A stretch of 64,000 nt of DNA from contig NZ_CP022013.1 in assembly GCF_003265225.1 (NCBI RefSeq), positions 963,001 to 1,027,000 of the forward strand, read 5' to 3'. The notes under the pieces were generated by a model that was given only the letters and a program-made list of their open reading frames with translations, was not told where the DNA came from and searched no databases. Origin of the DNA: Mergibacter septicus (GTDB lineage: Bacteria; Pseudomonadota; Gammaproteobacteria; Enterobacterales; Pasteurellaceae). Made by a program: the position numbers and the translations under genes. Shown here piece by piece: positions 30,028-41,209 of this stretch; position 1 is the first letter of the stretch; the number at the start of each line of letters is the position of its first letter.

Positions 30028-30432
30028 TTATGCTAATACTTTTTCTGTGGCGATTTTGGCTAAAAAGTTGCTGCGGTTTTTATATTCTGGGTGAGTTGCA
30101 ACAAAGCTGTCAATTTTATGGAGCAGCAATGATGGCAAGGTTATATTAATTTTTTCTGTTTTTCCCATTAAATGAGTTAGATCAACATCTACCACGCTAA
30201 AGGTAAATCCTTCATATTCTTTGTTATTCATATGTAGTTGTAGGTCTGTTGGCAATGGGATTTCTTCACCGTCCTCAAGCATACCTGCAATATGAAAAGC
30301 TATTGCTTCTTTTGCATTTGTAAAGGCTTCTTCCAATGTATCGCCTGCAGAAAAGCAACCCGGAATATCAGGTACAATAACACTAAAAGCGTGTTTTTCA
30401 TCACCCATTTCAATTCCAATTGGATATAACAT
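30028..30432 (-). CDS. hicB: HicB-family antitoxin
   Basis: 134 residues. The N-terminal partial RNase H-like HicB fold is visible as FSVIVPDIPGCFSAGDTLEE followed by AFTNAKEAIAFHI. The C-terminal INITLPSLLLHKIDSFVATH plus SNFLAKIATEKVL is a ribbon-helix-helix DNA-binding domain for autoregulation. It follows hicA by 35 bp, the usual toxin-first order. Confidence 0.92.
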   Translation of the reverse strand: MLYPIGIEMGDEKHAFSVIVPDIPGCFSAGDTLEEAFTNAKEAIAFHIAGMLEDGEEIPLPTDLQLHMNNKEYEGFTFSVVDVDLTHLMGKTEKINITLPSLLLHKIDSFVATHPEYKNRSNFLAKIATEKVLA

Positions 30433-30467
30433 ATTGACTCCTTAATCTAATGTTGCCTAAAAGAAAG

Positions 30468-30650
30468 CTATTTTAGCCTTGCTTGTTTTAAGATTGAATT
30501 TACTGTTTTTATATGTAAATCCTTTTTCGGATGAGGGATAGTAACACGTCCTTTTTTTATAGGGTGTTTGAATTGATGATGACTTCCTTTTATTGATACA
30601 AGAAACCAGCCATCTTCCTCAATTAGTTTCATTAACGTTGCACTGTTCAC
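30468..30650 (-). CDS. hicA: HicA-family mRNA interferase toxin
   Basis: 60 residues with the dsRBD-like HicA pattern: MKLIEEDGWFLVSIKGSHHQ, then FKHPIKKGRVTIPHPKKDLH. The catalytic His of the GSHHQF motif (about residue 24) is present. I use the GTG start at 30650, preceded by AAGGA at 7 bp, because it gives the family's usual MNS N-terminus; an ATG at 30632 would cut six residues. Confidence 0.92.
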   Translation of the reverse strand: MNSATLMKLIEEDGWFLVSIKGSHHQFKHPIKKGRVTIPHPKKDLHIKTVNSILKQARLK

Positions 30651-30681
30651 CTTATAATCCTTACCTCTATATTTTGTAATT

Positions 30682-30709
30682 ATTATGCTTATAAAATAAG
30701 TGCAGTCAA
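30682..30709 (-). promoter_or_regulatory. hicAB promoter
   Basis: On the minus strand TTGACT, 16-bp spacer, CATAAT. The spacer holds a CTTAT/ATAAG dyad that could be part of the HicB operator. Confidence 0.55.
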
Positions 30710-30786
30710 TAATTTATAGGTATAATAACCATAATTAAATATTATAATAAAATTGCTCAATGAGGATAAAAAATAAAAAGACAATA

Positions 30787-30851
30787 GCGGTTTACTGTGG
30801 TGAGTGTAAATCTGAAAGTAAGAAAAAGAGTAGATTTTTATCTACTCTTTT
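30787..30851. repeat. Diverged copy of the small-RNA repeat, ending in a terminator used by hemB
   Basis: The stretch from about 30787 resembles the second repeat unit and terminator at 28557-28625: similar spacing of GCG-TTT, GTGA-TG, and a shared AGAAAAAGAGT-GATTTTT block. Here the terminator stem is a perfect 12 bp, AAAAGAGTAGAT / ATCTACTCTTTT (30824-30835 with 30840-30851), with T run on the minus strand past hemB. Whether it is transcribed on the plus strand is unclear: I see no good promoter. Confidence 0.6.
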
Positions 30852-30877
30852 ATATTTAATAAGAATTACTTTTTAAG

Positions 30878-31927
<1,050 letters not shown>

Positions 31928-32002
31928 TTACTTTTTCGTGATCGCTTTGTTAATCTATTTGGCTTGCTTCGTTATTGGTTTCAGCTTTGCGATTACCGAA
32001 AA

Positions 32003-32788
32003 TTATTCCTTGATGTCTGGTCTAATTTTATTTTCGCTTGCTGAAGTTTCTTGCTGTTCTGTTTCTTGCTCTTTGGTATAAAACCTTGCACAAAATACGC
32101 CAATTTCAAACAGGAGGTACATTGGTACCGCTAACAGGGTTTGTGAGAATATATCAGGTGGTGTGAGTAACATTCCAATCACAAAAGCGGCAACTAAGAT
32201 ATAAGAACGTTTGCTAGCAAGATCTTGTGGGGTGGTGATACCACTCCAACATAATAAGATAATTGCCACAGGTACTTCAAAGCAGATCCCAAAGGCTAAA
32301 AAGAGGGTGAGCACAAAATCGAGGTAACTGGTAATATCGGTTGCAATCGCTACCCCTTGTGGAGCAGTTTTAGTCAAAAAGCCAAATACCAGTGGGAAGA
32401 CAATATAATAAGCAAAGGCAACGCCGATATAAAAAAGTAGCGTACTAGAAACCAATAATGGATAAATTAGGCGTTTTTCGTGCTTATATAATGCTGGGGC
32501 GACAAATGCCCATATTTGATACAGAATATAGGGAATCGACAGAAAAACCGCTGTGATAAGGGTCAATTTTATTGGAGTAAAAAATGGGGCAACGACATTG
32601 GTAGCAATCATTGTTGCACCATTCGGCAGTTGATGAATTAAAGGTTCGGCGATTAAATGGTAAATATTATTGGCAAAATAGACTAAGCCACAAAATACGA
32701 TTAACACACATACTAAACTTTTCAATAGGCGGTTGCGTAATTCAACAAGGTGGCTAATTAGCGGTTGGGATTCATCAACTGAACTCAT
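32003..32788 (-). CDS. tatC: Sec-independent translocase subunit TatC
   Basis: 261 residues with six membrane helices. The N-terminal [15 protein letters not shown] is the twin-arginine signal recognition site, and [14 protein letters not shown] contains the conserved Phe-Glu pair. It forms the receptor complex with TatB. It is the third gene of tatABC. The C-terminal tail is charged and variable. Confidence 0.95.
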   Translation of the reverse strand: MSSVDESQPLISHLVELRNRLLKSLVCVLIVFCGLVYFANNIYHLIAEPLIHQLPNGATMIATNVVAPFFTPIKLTLITAVFLSIPYILYQIWAFVAPALYKHEKRLIYPLLVSSTLLFYIGVAFAYYIVFPLVFGFLTKTAPQGVAIATDITSYLDFVLTLFLAFGICFEVPVAIILLCWSGITTPQDLASKRSYILVAAFVIGMLLTPPDIFSQTLLAVPMYLLFEIGVFCARFYTKEQETEQQETSASENKIRPDIKE

Positions 32789-32859
32789 TTGATTTTCTCT
32801 TATCTGCTTGGTTGGAATGGCTTATCGCCAACAGATAGTGGCGTGGTTAAACATTATGC

Positions 32860-33468
32860 TTAACTGCTACTACTCTGTTGGTGAGTGCTTTGCTGTTTGT
32901 TGTTGGTTGAGTTACTACTAAGGTTATTCGCCTGACTGCTTGCCTGTTCGAGCTTGAGGCTAACCGTTTCACTTACTGGCGATTCCCCTGCAGGATCAGC
33001 AAGCGGATCATAACTACTGAGATCGAGTTGGGACTCTGTTGCGGTTTCAAATGTTAGTTGGCTATCATCTTCTTCCGCATTTTCTGCTTGGGTATCCGCC
33101 TGTGGTCTCTCTGCTGATGTCTGAGTTGGTGTTGCGTTATTTGGCTCTAACTGTGTGGTTAGGGCTTTTCCTTGCTGATGTAACTCACTTTGCATTTTCG
33201 CCGCTGAGGCTTTGAGATCCTCAACGGTTTTGGCTAACTCAGGGGCAAATTTCGTTACATTCAATGCTTCCGCTTTTTTTATGCTGTCTTGCAACTCTTG
33301 TAATTTTAATTCCTGTGCCAATTCGTTTTGGACATTTGTTGCCATATTGCGTAAGGCTCGAATCCAACTAACAACAGTACGAATAGCAATAGGTAATTTT
33401 TGTGGCCCTAAGACGATTAAGCCAATCACAAAAATCAGCAGTAACTCAGAAAAACCTATATCAAACAC
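32860..33468 (-). CDS. tatB: Sec-independent translocase subunit TatB
   Basis: 202 residues. The N-terminal helix [20 protein letters not shown] with the GPQKLP hinge is diagnostic; an amphipathic helix and a long Gln/Ser-rich tail follow. GTG start three bases after the tatA stop (translational coupling). The tail is unusually rich in Ser, Thr and Gln. Confidence 0.94.
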   Translation of the reverse strand: MFDIGFSELLLIFVIGLIVLGPQKLPIAIRTVVSWIRALRNMATNVQNELAQELKLQELQDSIKKAEALNVTKFAPELAKTVEDLKASAAKMQSELHQQGKALTTQLEPNNATPTQTSAERPQADTQAENAEEDDSQLTFETATESQLDLSSYDPLADPAGESPVSETVSLKLEQASSQANNLSSNSTNNKQQSTHQQSSSS

Positions 33469-33471
33469 GGA

Positions 33472-33705
33472 TTATGCCTGCTCTTTATCTTTCGTTGCTT
33501 GGGCTTGATGTTGATTTTTGCTTGAATCATTTTCTAATGGTTTGAAGTTGGCATCTTTATCACCATTATCATCACTCATTGCTTTTTTGAAACCTTTAAC
33601 CGATTCACCTAAGTCTGAGCCTAAATTTTTCAGTTTTTTAGTTCCAAAAAGTAATACTACGATTAATACGATGATTAGTAATTGCCAAATGCTGACACCA
33701 CCCAT
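33472..33705 (-). CDS. tatA: Sec-independent translocase subunit TatA
   Basis: 77 residues from ATG 33705 ([20 protein letters not shown]), with AGAGGTG 6 bp upstream; a GTG at 33714 would add three residues and is less likely since family members start MGG. The short membrane helix, FGTKKL hinge and amphipathic helix [15 protein letters not shown] form the pore-making unit of the Tat system. Confidence 0.95.
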   Translation of the reverse strand: MGGVSIWQLLIIVLIVVLLFGTKKLKNLGSDLGESVKGFKKAMSDDNGDKDANFKPLENDSSKNQHQAQATKDKEQA

Positions 33706-33801
33706 AAAGTTCACCTCTAATAAATGTTTAAATTGAAAAAATTGTGCCGATTATACCGCTATCCGAGTAAAACAGGCTATAACTAATTTGATTTTTAGTC
33801 T

Positions 33802-35457
33802 TTATTTTTGTTTTTTTAGTCCTAATAAGGCAAATATTCCGCCCAAAATGAAGCCACTGAGGCTTAGCCATAGGGGGAGTTGTTCGATTTTGCTTAATGT
33901 GCCAAGCCATAATAAAGTTGTTAGCACTAAACAGTAACGCTGGCGTTGTTCGGCTTTCGCTTGTTGCTGTAAACGTTGGTTGATCTGGTGTAATTGTTGG
34001 CTAATCACACTTTGTTGTTGCAAGGCTTGATACAGTGCTTCTGGCAAGTCAGCAAAATGGGCTCGAAAATAAGGCATTTTTTCTTGCAAATTGCGATACA
34101 TTGCTTTCACCCCAATTTGATCATTAAGCCATTGTTGTAAAAACGGTTTGGCGGTTTGCCAAAGATCAAGTTGAGGGTAAAGTTGTCGCCCTAGTCCTTC
34201 AATATAGAGTAAGGTTTTTTGTAGCAGTACCAGTTGTGGTTGTACTTCCATTTGAAAACGGCGTGCGGTGTTAAATAGATTGAGTAACACTTGCCCAAAA
34301 GAGATTTCTGCAAGGGGTTTGGCAAAAATCGGTTCACACACTACACGGAAGGCTTGTTCGAGTTCTTGTACATTGGTATCCGCAGGTACCCAACCTGAAT
34401 CAATATGTAGCTGTGCCACTCGATGATAATCTCGGTTGAAAAAGGCAAGAAAATTTTCGGCAAGATAGCGTTTATCTTCTTGGTTTAAGCTACCGACAAT
34501 CCCACAATCTATGCCGATATATTGTGGGTTTTCAGGGTGCTGATAACTCACAAAGATATTGCCTGCGTGCATATCTGCGTGAAAGAAACTATCCCGAAAC
34601 ACTTGGGTGAAAAAGACTTGCACGCCACGTTCTGCCAGTAATTGCATATTGGTGCCATTTTGTTTTAAGCCTTCAATATCCGACACTGAAATACCGTAAA
34701 TCCGTTCCATCACGATTACATTTTGCCGACAAAACTGTTCATACATTTTGGGAATATACAGCATTTCACTCTGGGCAAAATTACGCCGCAACTGCACGGC
34801 ATTTGCCATTTCTTGGCATAAATCCAATTCAGCAAGCAAAGTTTTTTCATACTCTCGTACCACTTCTTCTGCTCGTAAGCGTCGTCCTTGTTCGGATAAA
34901 CGTGGGATTAAGCGTGCTAATTTATACATTAAGGCAATATCCGCTTCAATAATCGGTCTGATTGCTGGGCGGATCACTTTAATCACCACCTCTTGCCCTG
35001 CTTCTGGTTGGTTGGCATTAAATTTAGCGGTATGTACCTGTGCAATGGAAGCGGAAGCTAACACTTGCGGATTAAAATCATCAAACCATTGGGAAAGATC
35101 CCCTCCTAAGGCTTGTTCGATCTCTCGGCGAGCTATTTCGCCATCAAAAGGTTCAACTTGATCTTGTAAGAGGGCGAGCTGATCTGCCATTTCAGCGGAA
35201 AAGAGATCACGGCGAGTCGATAGCATTTGTCCAAACTTGATCCAGATTGGACCTAGTGTTTGTAATGCTAAACGTAAGCGAATACCTAATGCCTGATCTT
35301 GGTGCTGAGGACGAATCCAGAAAAATAGACGGCGAGCAAGACGGATTGAGCGTGTAAAAGGTTTTGCAGGAATCAGTTCATCTAAGCCATACTGTAACAG
35401 GACTTTAACAATGGTATAGAAACGGTAACACTGTTTTAAATTCATCGTATTCTTCAT
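33802..35457 (-). CDS. ubiB: Ubiquinone biosynthesis ATPase/kinase-like protein UbiB
   Basis: 551 residues. The ADCK/UbiB signature [13 protein letters not shown] (KxGQ), the Ala-rich loop [11 protein letters not shown], the metal-binding GIDCGIVG and the [10 protein letters not shown] catalytic segment are present, with two C-terminal membrane helices. It supports the late steps of ubiquinone synthesis at the inner membrane. It is in ubiE-ubiJ-ubiB order, 11 bp after ubiJ; tatA follows after about 96 bp. Confidence 0.95.
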   Translation of the reverse strand: MKNTMNLKQCYRFYTIVKVLLQYGLDELIPAKPFTRSIRLARRLFFWIRPQHQDQALGIRLRLALQTLGPIWIKFGQMLSTRRDLFSAEMADQLALLQDQVEPFDGEIARREIEQALGGDLSQWFDDFNPQVLASASIAQVHTAKFNANQPEAGQEVVIKVIRPAIRPIIEADIALMYKLARLIPRLSEQGRRLRAEEVVREYEKTLLAELDLCQEMANAVQLRRNFAQSEMLYIPKMYEQFCRQNVIVMERIYGISVSDIEGLKQNGTNMQLLAERGVQVFFTQVFRDSFFHADMHAGNIFVSYQHPENPQYIGIDCGIVGSLNQEDKRYLAENFLAFFNRDYHRVAQLHIDSGWVPADTNVQELEQAFRVVCEPIFAKPLAEISFGQVLLNLFNTARRFQMEVQPQLVLLQKTLLYIEGLGRQLYPQLDLWQTAKPFLQQWLNDQIGVKAMYRNLQEKMPYFRAHFADLPEALYQALQQQSVISQQLHQINQRLQQQAKAEQRQRYCLVLTTLLWLGTLSKIEQLPLWLSLSGFILGGIFALLGLKKQK

Positions 35458-35468
35458 TACTTAAGCGA

Positions 35469-36191
35469 TCAAAATGAGTTGTTAGCTTGGGATAAGCAAG
35501 CAATTTTTTGTTCAAGTTGCTCGACCTGTTCGGCTAATTCCTCAACTTGATCGGCAAAATCAACTAAGGCTAAGCGAGGGGCAAGCAGCTGCCATTCTTC
35601 GGTTAGCCGTTCTCCCCAATGGCGTTGGGCTTGGTGTAAATTTTTTTCGATTAATGTTCGCCCTTGCTGAAAAAAACGTTGGGCAAGATGAGTAGCAACA
35701 TCACCGAAGTAGGGTGAAAGTAACTCTGCAGGATCTTTTTCAATCGCTTCAAACAGTGCGATAACCTGTTGTAACAGTTGCAAATCTCCTTCAAGAATAA
35801 TCTGTTGTTGGTTGAGTAGTTGCGATAAATCCTGTTTTTTCGGTATTTTGCCTACACAGATTTGTTGTAACAGTTGGCGTTCAAGCTGAACGTGGCAATC
35901 CACTTCCCCTTGATAATGGGAAAAAATATCCAAACGTTGGCTAGAAAAGAGAAGATAGGCAAGTGGTACTGTTTTTGCTGTTGCATTCTCTTGTGTTGCA
36001 ATTTTTGCTAATTCAGCTTGGGTTGAGGGTTGTGGTTTAATGCTAAGGGCAAGCACTTTTCCATTTAGAGGCCGTAACCATTTTTCTCGTTCTGGCGTGC
36101 GTGCTAACAGGTAATTAGTAATTTTTTCTGCCGTTCCTGTTAAGAAACTCGGCAGTAACAATGTCGTGGCAAGTGGATCTGTTGCTGTCAT
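35469..36191 (-). CDS. ubiJ: Ubiquinone biosynthesis accessory factor UbiJ
   Basis: 240 residues: N-terminal SCP2-like lipid-binding domain (about 20-120, GKVLALSIKP region) and a C-terminal helix with coiled coil (VDFADQVEELAEQVEQLEQK). UbiJ helps the soluble Ubi complex hold its lipid intermediates. Identity rests on the SCP2 pattern plus its fixed place between ubiE and ubiB. Confidence 0.9.
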   Translation of the reverse strand: MTATDPLATTLLLPSFLTGTAEKITNYLLARTPEREKWLRPLNGKVLALSIKPQPSTQAELAKIATQENATAKTVPLAYLLFSSQRLDIFSHYQGEVDCHVQLERQLLQQICVGKIPKKQDLSQLLNQQQIILEGDLQLLQQVIALFEAIEKDPAELLSPYFGDVATHLAQRFFQQGRTLIEKNLHQAQRHWGERLTEEWQLLAPRLALVDFADQVEELAEQVEQLEQKIACLSQANNSF

Positions 36192-36203
36192 TCTTTTACC
36201 TCT

Positions 36204-37028
36204 TTAAAATTTGTAACCACGATGTAATGCAACAATCCCTGCACTGAGGTTGGTGTAATCCGTATGCTCAAAACCTGCTTCGTCCATCATTGTTTTTAAG
36301 CTGTTTTGATCTGGGTGCATACGAATTGACTCAGCGAGATAGCGATAGCTTTCACTATCATTCACCACCACCTCACCAATTTTAGGTAAGATATTGAAAG
36401 AATAGAAGTTATATAGCTTGCTAAGTGGATCTAAAATCGGTTTAGAAAATTCTAACACTAACAATCTGCCACCCGGTTTTAACACTCGATACATTGAACG
36501 TAAGGCTTTCTCTTTATCGGTAACATTGCGTAAGCCAAAACTGATGATAATGCAATCAAAGGTATTGTCCGCAAATGGCAAACATTCAGCATTGGCTTGT
36601 ATATAATCTATGTTGCCTACCACCCCTAGGTTACGTAATTTTTCTCGCCCCACTTGTAGCATTGAATCATTAATATCTGCCAGAATAACCCATCCTTCGC
36701 TGCCGACCATTCGTGAGAATTTGGCACTAAAATCCCCTGTACCACCAGCAAGATCTAGCACTTTCTGCCCTTTGCGTACTCCGCTACAATCAATGGTATA
36801 ACGTTTCCATAGGCGGTGAATCCCAAAAGAAAGTAGATCGTTCATCAGATCATATTTATCCGCAACCGAATGAAATACATTCGCCACCAAGCGTTGTTTT
36901 TCCGCTTTGGCAACGGTTTTAAAACCAAAATGGGTGGTTTCTTCTGTGGCTTGGTTCGTTTCACTCTCTGGTGCAATTATCGTTGAATTTTCTGCACTCG
37001 GCATTGGGTTATTCTGTTCAGACTGCAT
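36204..37028 (-). CDS. ubiE: Ubiquinone/menaquinone C-methyltransferase UbiE
   Basis: 274 residues. After a variable 30-residue head comes the conserved [34 protein letters not shown], the SAM motif [24 protein letters not shown] and the end [10 protein letters not shown]. It methylates both quinone precursors. The head is about 23 residues longer than in E. coli; a later start is not offered by an in-frame ATG with a ribosome site, apart from Met9. Confidence 0.95.
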   Translation of the reverse strand: MQSEQNNPMPSAENSTIIAPESETNQATEETTHFGFKTVAKAEKQRLVANVFHSVADKYDLMNDLLSFGIHRLWKRYTIDCSGVRKGQKVLDLAGGTGDFSAKFSRMVGSEGWVILADINDSMLQVGREKLRNLGVVGNIDYIQANAECLPFADNTFDCIIISFGLRNVTDKEKALRSMYRVLKPGGRLLVLEFSKPILDPLSKLYNFYSFNILPKIGEVVVNDSESYRYLAESIRMHPDQNSLKTMMDEAGFEHTDYTNLSAGIVALHRGYKF

Positions 37029-37071
37029 TTTTACCTCTTAGACAACTTTCAATCAATAAGGTTCGATCTTA

Positions 37072-38538
37072 CTACTTTTTACTAGGGATTGTCGCTAATA
37101 ATCTGGTTAATAGTTGCCAATAAGTTGCAACTGCTGGGATATGGCAACGTTCATCGGGAGAATGTGCTCCTAAGATCGTTGGTCCGATTGAAACCATTTC
37201 CATCGTTGGGTAGGCTTGATTGATTAAACCGCACTCTAAACCAGCGTGGATAACTTTGACCGCACAATCTCTACCAAGGATTTGTTGATAAAGCTGTTGC
37301 GTTAATTTGACAATTGGTGCATTCGCATTTGGATTCCAACCTGCATAGCGATTAGATAAGGTTAATTTTGCCCCAGCTAATTGGCTAATTGAACCTAAGA
37401 TTGTTGCAACTCGATCCAAGCCAATTGTATGGAGAGAACGGACTAAAATCACCACTTCAACGGCTGTCGTTGTGGTCGTTAATACACCACAACTAAGGGA
37501 AGTTTCCACAACATCTGGCAGTTGATCGCTGTAACGTATCACACCATTAGGTAAGCTATTGAGGAAGGCAAGCGTGGTTTGACTACTCTGCTCGGAAAAA
37601 GTACGTTGTGGTAATGCTGTTTGGATAATGGTTAAACTGAGATTTGGTTCAGCCAGTTGCCATTCTGTCATTAAATCGCTATTTAATTGGTTGAGGGCTT
37701 GCGTGAATTTTGCCTGATCTGAAGTGGCAATCACCAGTGTAGCAAAAGCTTCTCGAGGAATCGCATTGCGGATTGTTCCCCCTTTAATTTCTGCCAGTTT
37801 AAATCTCACTTTCCCTTGTAATGCAGTAAGAATGCTGACCAGTAATTTAATCGCATTGCCTCGTCCAAGGTGGATTTCCGCTCCTGAATGCCCGCCTTTT
37901 AAGCCCGTTAACGCAAGTTGAAAAGCTTGTTGCTCGGTAGTATCGGTGCAATCTTGCCATTCAATCGGATAGCTTAAATCGGCATCTTCCCCCCCTGCAC
38001 AACCAATATAAATTTCGCCTTCTTGTTCGGTATCGGTATTGATCATTACTTCGCTTTCTAACCAATTTGGTTGTAAGCCACTTGCTCCAATCATTCCCGT
38101 TTCTTCGGTCATAGTGAGTAGCACTTCTAAGCGAGGGTGAGCAAGATCTTGGCTGTCTAATACCGCTAAACAAGAAGCTAAGCCAATGCCATTATCCGCT
38201 CCTAAAGTTGTCCCTTTGGCTTTTACCCATTCTCCGTCAACATAGGGTTGAATCGGATCGGTGGTAAAATTATGTTCGGTGGTGCTATTTGCTTGTGGCA
38301 CCATATCTAGATGGGCTTGTAATGCAACGGTTTGGCAATCTTCCATACCTGCCGTTGCCGGTTTACGAATTAGGATATTCCCTACCTGATCTCGTTCCAC
38401 CCAAAGTTGTTTTTCTTTCGCCCAATCCACAATATATTGAGCAAGGGCTTGTTCGTGGTATGAAGGGTGAGGAATTTGGCAAATCCGTTCAAACCATTGC
38501 CATACTAATTTAGGTTGTAGATGTTGTAAGTCTGTCAT
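37072..38538 (-). CDS. pepD: Aminoacyl-histidine dipeptidase (peptidase D)
   Basis: 488-residue M20 zinc peptidase. Zinc and catalytic segments: ALQAHLDMVPQ, GTTLGADNGIGLA, LTMTEETGMIGA and the dimerisation domain with GGHSGAEI. It cleaves carnosine-type dipeptides. I take ATG 38538, 8 bp after AAGGAA, not the TTG at 38544. It is divergent from gpt across 242 bp, which hold the promoters but no clear regulator site. Confidence 0.95.
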   Translation of the reverse strand: MTDLQHLQPKLVWQWFERICQIPHPSYHEQALAQYIVDWAKEKQLWVERDQVGNILIRKPATAGMEDCQTVALQAHLDMVPQANSTTEHNFTTDPIQPYVDGEWVKAKGTTLGADNGIGLASCLAVLDSQDLAHPRLEVLLTMTEETGMIGASGLQPNWLESEVMINTDTEQEGEIYIGCAGGEDADLSYPIEWQDCTDTTEQQAFQLALTGLKGGHSGAEIHLGRGNAIKLLVSILTALQGKVRFKLAEIKGGTIRNAIPREAFATLVIATSDQAKFTQALNQLNSDLMTEWQLAEPNLSLTIIQTALPQRTFSEQSSQTTLAFLNSLPNGVIRYSDQLPDVVETSLSCGVLTTTTTAVEVVILVRSLHTIGLDRVATILGSISQLAGAKLTLSNRYAGWNPNANAPIVKLTQQLYQQILGRDCAVKVIHAGLECGLINQAYPTMEMVSIGPTILGAHSPDERCHIPAVATYWQLLTRLLATIPSKK

Positions 38539-38780
38539 ATTCAATTCCTTAAAAATTATTAAACCATCGCAAAGCCTAAGGCTGTTGCCATATTTAGCAC
38601 CGTATTAACTCACGTTGTGCTTTACTTTTAAACACAATAACCTGCCAAAAATCTTTTTCATCAGCTATTTTCAGCAAATTCTTTTAATTTAGCGATAAAT
38701 GATAGCATAAAAGCAAATTTCAGGTTATCCTTACGCAATTTTATTTCTTATCTTTCTTAATATTATCAAGGTGTATTCTT

Positions 38781-39239
38781 ATGACTGAAAAATATGTAGT
38801 AACTTGGGATATGTTCCAAATGCACGCAAGAAAACTATCCGAGCGTTTATTGCCTGCTTCACAATGGAAAGGCATTATTGCTGTCAGTCGTGGTGGTTTA
38901 TTTCCTGCGGCGGTAATTGCCCGTGAGTTAGGTATTCGCCACGTTGAAACTGTGTGTATCGCAAGTTACGATCACGATCAACAAAATGAATTAAAAGTGT
39001 TGCATCGTGCTGAGGGTGATGGTGAAGGCTTTATCGTAGTTGATGATCTGGTTGATACGGGAAACACTGCACGAGCAATTCGTGAAATGTATCCAAAAGC
39101 ACACTTTGTTACCGTTTTTGCTAAGCCTGCCGGTGCTCCTTTAGTTGATGACTATGTGATTGATATTCCACAAAATACTTGGATTGAGCAACCTTGGGAT
39201 ATGGGAATTACTTTTGTTCCGCCACTTTCAAGAAAATAA
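38781..39239 (+). CDS. gpt: Xanthine-guanine phosphoribosyltransferase
   Basis: 152 residues, full length. The PRPP motif [20 protein letters not shown] and [19 protein letters not shown] match E. coli Gpt. It salvages guanine and xanthine, complementing hpt at 9.6 kb. Confidence 0.95.
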   Translation: MTEKYVVTWDMFQMHARKLSERLLPASQWKGIIAVSRGGLFPAAVIARELGIRHVETVCIASYDHDQQNELKVLHRAEGDGEGFIVVDDLVDTGNTARAIREMYPKAHFVTVFAKPAGAPLVDDYVIDIPQNTWIEQPWDMGITFVPPLSRK

Positions 39240-39264
39240 GTATTCATCAAGTTTAAAGCAAAAA

Positions 39265-39297
39265 TGAAAAAACAGCGGAAAAATCCGCTGTTTTTGT
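39265..39297. terminator. Bidirectional terminator between gpt and msrQ
   Basis: 9-bp stem AACAGCGGA / TCCGCTGTT (39271-39279 with 39284-39292), AAAA loop, T run on the plus side and A-rich left flank. Confidence 0.88.
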
Positions 39298-39321
39298 TTG
39301 TTCTGTTCGTCAAGCTAGCAG

Positions 39322-39924
39322 TTAATAGGCTAAACCTAACCACTTCAATAATTTTCGACCAATCATTTTCCATAATACAAATACGGCGGCACTTGCTAAG
39401 AAAAAGACTGAATAGAAGTCATAACTTTTTAGCGATAGATAATAATGCACTGCAGCTAATACCAATGCGATCAGTGAACATTGATGTAATAAAAACCAAT
39501 TATCCCCTAATTTACGCCGAATAAAAGGGATTGAGGAAATTGCAATCAGTAGAAATAATACGGCGGAAATAAGCCCTATTTGTAGGTAAAAACGTTCTGT
39601 GACTTCTTTGATAAATAAAGAAAAATCAAAACCTAATTCAAATAAAAAATATGCCACAATATGAAGTGTTAACCAAAATAATGCCCATAATCCAATTGCC
39701 CGATGCAAAATAAGCAAATCATTACGTTGAAAAATTTGGTCAACTATCCGAAAGAAAAATAAGATGATAAACAGACAAATTGCCACCCAGCCAAGATAGT
39801 GGATAATTTCCTTCCCCGGATCGGTACCAAAACTCTGTTCCAAATTAAAATTAAGTGCATAAATTAACCAGCATAGCGGTAAAAATGCTCCTAGATGGGC
39901 GGTGATTTGCAATAATTTTTTCAT
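39322..39924 (-). CDS. msrQ: Haem-binding membrane subunit MsrQ (YedZ), without msrP nearby
   Basis: 200 residues with six membrane helices and the ferric-reductase-like histidines in ILHRAIGLWALFWLTLHIVA, then LLHQCSLIALVLAAVHYY. In the family it passes electrons from quinols to MsrP, the periplasmic methionine sulfoxide reductase. msrP normally lies directly upstream in one operon; here 238 bp without a gene separate msrQ from a porin, so MsrP would have to be encoded elsewhere or be absent. Confidence 0.88.
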   Translation of the reverse strand: MKKLLQITAHLGAFLPLCWLIYALNFNLEQSFGTDPGKEIIHYLGWVAICLFIILFFFRIVDQIFQRNDLLILHRAIGLWALFWLTLHIVAYFLFELGFDFSLFIKEVTERFYLQIGLISAVLFLLIAISSIPFIRRKLGDNWFLLHQCSLIALVLAAVHYYLSLKSYDFYSVFFLASAAVFVLWKMIGRKLLKWLGLAY

Positions 39925-40113
39925 TTTACTACTCCTTATATTGAAAACAGCACACTTTTATCCTTTAAAAAACTGGCTATTTTTAATAATGCGGTTAATT
40001 AAATTATTCATATTAAAAATAAAATCTCACCCTATTAAAATAAGTTGATATAACTATTAATCTCCTCTTCAATCTCAATCTTTTAATAATAAAAAACAAA
40101 ACCCTAAAACGTA

Positions 40114-40145
40114 AAAAGGCTAAACCATTGTTTAGCCTTTTATAA
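40114..40145. terminator. Terminator of the porin gene
   Basis: 11-bp stem AAAAGGCTAAA / TTTAGCCTTTT (40114-40124 with 40131-40141), 6-nt loop, about 20 bp past the porin stop on the minus strand. Confidence 0.88.
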
Positions 40146-40162
40146 AAAATATCTTGGTTAGA

Positions 40163-41209
40163 TTAGAAGTTTACACGGAAACCAACACCAACTAAGTTAT
40201 TTGCTTTATGTTCAGAAGCTTTGAAACGAGCAACTTCAAGGAAAGTTTCTACATTTTTATGTAATTTATAGCCAGTACCTAAAGCATAGCCGTTTAATTT
40301 ACCACCATTAGCAGTAGTACGGTTATATTGTGCATAAACTCTAGCTGCATCGGTTACTTTATAATTTGCACCCACTAAGAAAGCTTTTACTTTTAAATCT
40401 TCTTCTATTTCATTTTCTACAGTAGCACCTAAGTTAAGTTTTGCTTGACCATAGCTCACACCAACAGATACTGGACCTGAAGTTAACTCAGTTGCCACTA
40501 ACCAGCTTTTAGACTTGTTAGATACAAGTTTTACTGCATTAATGATATCATTGACATCACTTGCAGTCTTAACTTTTGCTTCAGCTTGTTTATCAGCATC
40601 TGTTGCTAAGATATTTTTTTGAGTTGTGTAACCAGCATTCGCTTTTAAAGTCACATCATCAGCAAAATTCGCTGTATAGAATGCACTCACACCATAGCCT
40701 TGTTTTAAGCCAGCGCCACCTTTTTCTTTGTTACCAACAAGGTAATCAGCACCAAAACTGAAACCTGCAAAATCTGCTGAACGGAATTTAGCAACTTTTT
40801 CACCATCAGTAGTTAAGGTTGAGTTACCGCCCCATTTGTAAGTATAATCACCTAAGGCAACATCATCAGCAGTTGTATTTTGTTTACCTAAAGTTAAGGT
40901 ACCAACACCATCATAGCCAAGACCTGCATAAAGTTTGTTGACGCTTAATTTAGATGCGTTATCGCCATCAATTTTTAAACGAACATAACCTAATGCAGAT
41001 AAACCATTGCCTAGATCTTGTTTTGCAGAAAAGTTGATACGAGAACCGTCATTACCTAAATTAGCACGAGTTTTGGTGTTTTTATTTAAAAGTACACGAA
41101 CAGAACCGTTGATGTCTAATTTAGTACCGTCTTGGTTATAAACCACGGCAGCGTTTGCTGAAGTTGCGGCTAATGCTGCAACTGCTAAAGCAACTAATGT
41201 TTTTTTCAT
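40163..41209 (-). CDS. General outer-membrane porin (OmpP2-like)
   Basis: 348 residues with a signal peptide (VALAVAALAATSANA, cleavage near residue 20). The mature part begins VVYNQDGTKLDINGSVRVLL and ends GVGFRVNF, with terminal Phe and many alternating beta strands, as in trimeric Gram-negative porins; LGNGLSALGYVRLKI and YAGLGYDGVGTLTLGKQNT match the OmpP2/OmpF family. Variable surface loops lie around residues 150-230. Monocistronic with its own terminator and a long upstream region. Confidence 0.92.
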   Translation of the reverse strand: MKKTLVALAVAALAATSANAAVVYNQDGTKLDINGSVRVLLNKNTKTRANLGNDGSRINFSAKQDLGNGLSALGYVRLKIDGDNASKLSVNKLYAGLGYDGVGTLTLGKQNTTADDVALGDYTYKWGGNSTLTTDGEKVAKFRSADFAGFSFGADYLVGNKEKGGAGLKQGYGVSAFYTANFADDVTLKANAGYTTQKNILATDADKQAEAKVKTASDVNDIINAVKLVSNKSKSWLVATELTSGPVSVGVSYGQAKLNLGATVENEIEEDLKVKAFLVGANYKVTDAARVYAQYNRTTANGGKLNGYALGTGYKLHKNVETFLEVARFKASEHKANNLVGVGFRVNF

